DNA of 64,000 bases from Longimonas halophila (GTDB taxonomy: Bacteria; Bacteroidota; Rhodothermia; Rhodothermales; Salinibacteraceae): assembly GCF_002554705.1 (NCBI RefSeq), contig NZ_PDEP01000010.1:62001-126000 (forward strand). Reading direction: 5' to 3'. The notes below the pieces were generated by a model, which did no database searches, was not told where the DNA came from, and saw nothing but the letters and a program-made list of their open reading frames with translations. This document shows positions 62,151 to 64,000 of this stretch, in pieces; the stretch's first letter is position 1, and every line of letters begins with the position of its first letter. The position numbers and the translations under genes were made by a program.

Positions 62151-63293
62151 TTACGAGTCCGCCAAGGGCTCCTGCGCAAAGCCCCGCCGGATCACGTCTT
62201 CGGCGGGCTTGCCTTGCGGGGTAAAGCTCTGCGGACGGTCGGCGTTGCGGGCCGGGTGCCACTTCCATAGCACGATACCTGCAAACCAGGGCACCTCGCT
62301 AAACCGCGTAAACAGCGCCTCGTAGAGCCGGGCCTGCAGTTCGGGCGCATGGCTGCTGGGATCGTCGGCATGGCGGTCGGGCCAGACCCACGGCTTGGCG
62401 GCGGCGGTGCGTACGCTTCGGTATCCGGCCTCGGTGAACAGCACCGGACGCTCGGCGCGCGCGGCCACTTCTTGGAGCGCGTCGACATGCGCATCCCACC
62501 CGCGAATCAGGGCTTCGGTAGAGGGCTCGTTGGCATCAGAGAGCGGAAAGTACGCCTGTACGCCGATGTAGTCGAGCGCATTCCAAAATGGAATGGTCTC
62601 GTACTCGTCGTACCAGTTGGCGGCGTAGGTCAGATCGCCACGGTAGACGCTACGCACCTCTGTGATGAGCGCGCGCCAGAAGTCGGGGCGCTCGTGGGCG
62701 GCGCGGGCCAGTTCGGTGCCTACCACCAGCACATCGGCTGCTACGTCGCGGGCCAGGCGGGCGTAATGCATCAGGAAGCGCGTGTAGGCGGCCTCCCACT
62801 CGGTCCACTCGGCTTCGGTCTCAAACCCGATAGCGTTGCGTTCTTGGCCGTCGGTGTTGTAGCTGCCAAGCCAGAGATGCGGTTTGAGGATGAGGCCCAT
62901 ACCGCGGTCGTCCGCCATCTGAGCCAGCGTGCGGATGCCCTGATCGCTTTCGCTGTACCATCCGGCATCGGTATTCAGGCGGATGCGGGGCGTATTGGCG
63001 GTGCGCTGGAAGCCAAACGGGATGAGCGTGAGGTGCGTGGTGCCAAGGGCCGCCAGGCGGTCCAGGTCGGCGTCGGTGGGCGGCTCTCGGGCATCGAGCG
63101 TGACGGCCCAGAGGCGGGCGCTATCGGGCACGGCGACTGATGGTTCTGCGACGGATGACGGAGCGGGCGCGTCCTCAACCTTCGACGACCCCGATGGCGT
63201 ACAGGCGCTCCCCCCAATTCCAGTCAGCAGAAGCCCCCCAATCAGCGCGGCAACCCCACGTATCCTCCAGCATGAAACGGATAAAGCGAGCAA
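62151..63293 (-). CDS. Lipoprotein with GH113-like TIM-barrel glycosidase domain
   Basis: A 380-residue product. The frame has no ATG near its N-terminus; the TTG at 63293 is the only start that keeps the lipoprotein signal (GGLLLTGIGGSAC) and lies 9 bp after the stop of the upstream gene, suggesting translational coupling. The domain resembles GH113: LDRLAALGTTHLTLIPFGFQRT, LKPHLWLGSYN, VLVVGTELARAA (acid/base Glu), DYIGVQAYFPLSD, VLFTEAGYRS (nucleophile Glu) and IVLWKWHP. Relatives cut beta-mannan. Substrate not proven. Anchoring outside the cytoplasm fits polymer use. Confidence 0.8.
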   Translation of the reverse strand: MLALSVSCWRIRGVAALIGGLLLTGIGGSACTPSGSSKVEDAPAPSSVAEPSVAVPDSARLWAVTLDAREPPTDADLDRLAALGTTHLTLIPFGFQRTANTPRIRLNTDAGWYSESDQGIRTLAQMADDRGMGLILKPHLWLGSYNTDGQERNAIGFETEAEWTEWEAAYTRFLMHYARLARDVAADVLVVGTELARAAHERPDFWRALITEVRSVYRGDLTYAANWYDEYETIPFWNALDYIGVQAYFPLSDANEPSTEALIRGWDAHVDALQEVAARAERPVLFTEAGYRSVRTAAAKPWVWPDRHADDPSSHAPELQARLYEALFTRFSEVPWFAGIVLWKWHPARNADRPQSFTPQGKPAEDVIRRGFAQEPLADS

Positions 63294-63302
63294 ACCGGTG
63301 GG

Positions 63303-63728
63303 TTAAGCACGGGTAGAGAGAGCAGGCGCGGGGTCGTCGAAGGGCGAGCCGGTGTCGGCGGCGTGGCGTGCGCGGACGGCCTCGGCCCAGGCGGCCGTGA
63401 GCAGATCGTAGTCGTGGGCATCCATGTCGGCATCGCCGGTGTCGGCCGCCTGAAAGCCATAGGCGACGGGCGAGAGGCTGGCGCGGGGCCCGGAGCCCAT
63501 GTTGAGCAGATGCGCACGGCCCAGCCCCAGGCGGTAGTCGCCGTGCATCTGGCCGAGTACGCAGTGCGACCCGTCGGAGAGCTCCAGCGTAACGGGATCG
63601 ACGCTGCGGTACCAGTGCGGATCGACGCCATCGAGATAGGCCGCACCGCGTTCAACACGTTTTCGGGCCGAGGCGGGCGATACGTCGGGGATGCCAGCGC
63701 TGGTAAGGGAGTGAATCCAGGACCACAT
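63303..63728 (-). CDS. Small hypothetical protein
   Basis: A 141-residue protein. It reads RVERGAAYLDGVDPHWYRSVDP, TLELSDGSHCVLGQMHGDYRLGLGRAH and an acidic C-terminal part (AADTGDADMDAHDYDLLTAAWAEA). The YLDxxxPGWxxxID...L.D...CVLGQLFGDY pattern is common in short hypothetical proteins of actinobacteria and their phages; no function is known. The ATG at 63728 is preferred over the open frame back to 63845. Its stop lies 9 bp before the GH113-like start. Confidence 0.65.
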   Translation of the reverse strand: MWSWIHSLTSAGIPDVSPASARKRVERGAAYLDGVDPHWYRSVDPVTLELSDGSHCVLGQMHGDYRLGLGRAHLLNMGSGPRASLSPVAYGFQAADTGDADMDAHDYDLLTAAWAEAVRARHAADTGSPFDDPAPALSTRA

Positions 63729-63857
63729 AAGCACAGCAGAAAAAGTAAGCAGGATTCGGGGGATGGGCGTTTGGTTTGCACATCCTTCATGGTGCGTAAC
63801 GGCGTACGCAGCATGCAGTTGCACCGGGGCGCGTTGTGCGTTCAACGATGTGGGGAA

Positions 63858-64000
63858 TCATGACGCAGACGCGTCGTGATCGTCAAGCGTAGCCCGGGCC
63901 TCCTGAACCATCTGCACGAGGCGCGTGTGGGCGTCATCGGCGCTCTCAAGGGGCGGGTCAAAGGGGATGCGCACGGTCGTATCGGACGATGCGAGGTGGA
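63858..64000 (-). CDS. C-terminal part of an unidentified leftward gene (5' end outside window)
   Basis: On the minus strand one frame is open from the window edge to TGA at 63858-63860, ending LVQMVQEARATLDDHDASAS. The 46 visible residues show a mixed segment (TVRIPFDPPLESADDAH) and a helical tail. The family cannot be told. Same strand as the following small hypothetical gene, 129 bp away. Confidence 0.5.
   Translation of the reverse strand, partial: HLASSDTTVRIPFDPPLESADDAHTRLVQMVQEARATLDDHDASAS

Overview
This is a 64 kb stretch of a Bacteroidota-lineage chromosome, most likely from the Rhodothermia/Salinibacter group. The evidence is an alternative complex III (Act) locus running straight into an A2-type caa3 oxidase as in Rhodothermus, a TonB receptor with a CarboxypepD_reg domain, a type IX-secretion-type C-terminal tail, a DUF2723 membrane protein, YpdA, moderately high GC, and genes that mostly lack Shine-Dalgarno sites. 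No rRNA, tRNA, integrase, full insertion sequence or CRISPR array was seen. Species cannot be called from the sequence alone.

Layout. 1-11 kb: end of an acyl-CoA dehydrogenase, Uma2-family protein, membrane and hotdog proteins, a divergent pair of cell-wall enzymes (M15 peptidase and L,D-transpeptidase), a lipoprotein, a catalytically degenerate NtrC-like protein, shikimate kinase, and an animal-type haem peroxidase. 11-21 kb: TruA, an M28/PSMA-like peptidase, arginine deiminase, TadA, a cyclase-family lipoprotein, an Old Yellow Enzyme reductase and YpdA, with many palindromic repeats between them. 21-26 kb: a TonB receptor plus a very acidic lipoprotein. 26-27 kb: a small, lower-GC island with two unknown genes, bounded by a 92-bp direct repeat of the 3' end of the neighbouring deacetylase gene. 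27-31.5 kb: a leftward run accA-thioesterase-nadC-acuB-acuC. 31.7-36 kb: MATE transporter, a T9SS-tail protein that may be frameshifted, and an orphan FHA protein resembling TagH.

36-50.4 kb is the core respiratory locus: actABCDEF, a membrane protein of unknown function, a SCO copper chaperone and coxBACD. Quinol oxidation by the Act complex would feed electrons to the cytochrome c domain of the caa3 oxidase; ccmF for cytochrome c maturation lies at 59.7-62.1 kb. 50.4-64 kb holds candidate RNA structures, a small membrane protein, metF, hpf, ybeY, a cold-shock protein, the DUF2723 protein, rsmI, two small membrane proteins, ccmF, a GH113-like lipoprotein and two hypothetical genes.

The least expected signals are non-coding. 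There is a MITE-like repeat family with terminal inverted repeats and 3-bp TNA target duplications, two copies of which sit on stop codons. There are several sets of hairpins with fixed cores and variable stems. An H-type pseudoknot lies just after the oxidase operon. An apparently gene-restoring insertion sits at the acuC 3' end. All homology calls here are from motif recognition, not database searches.
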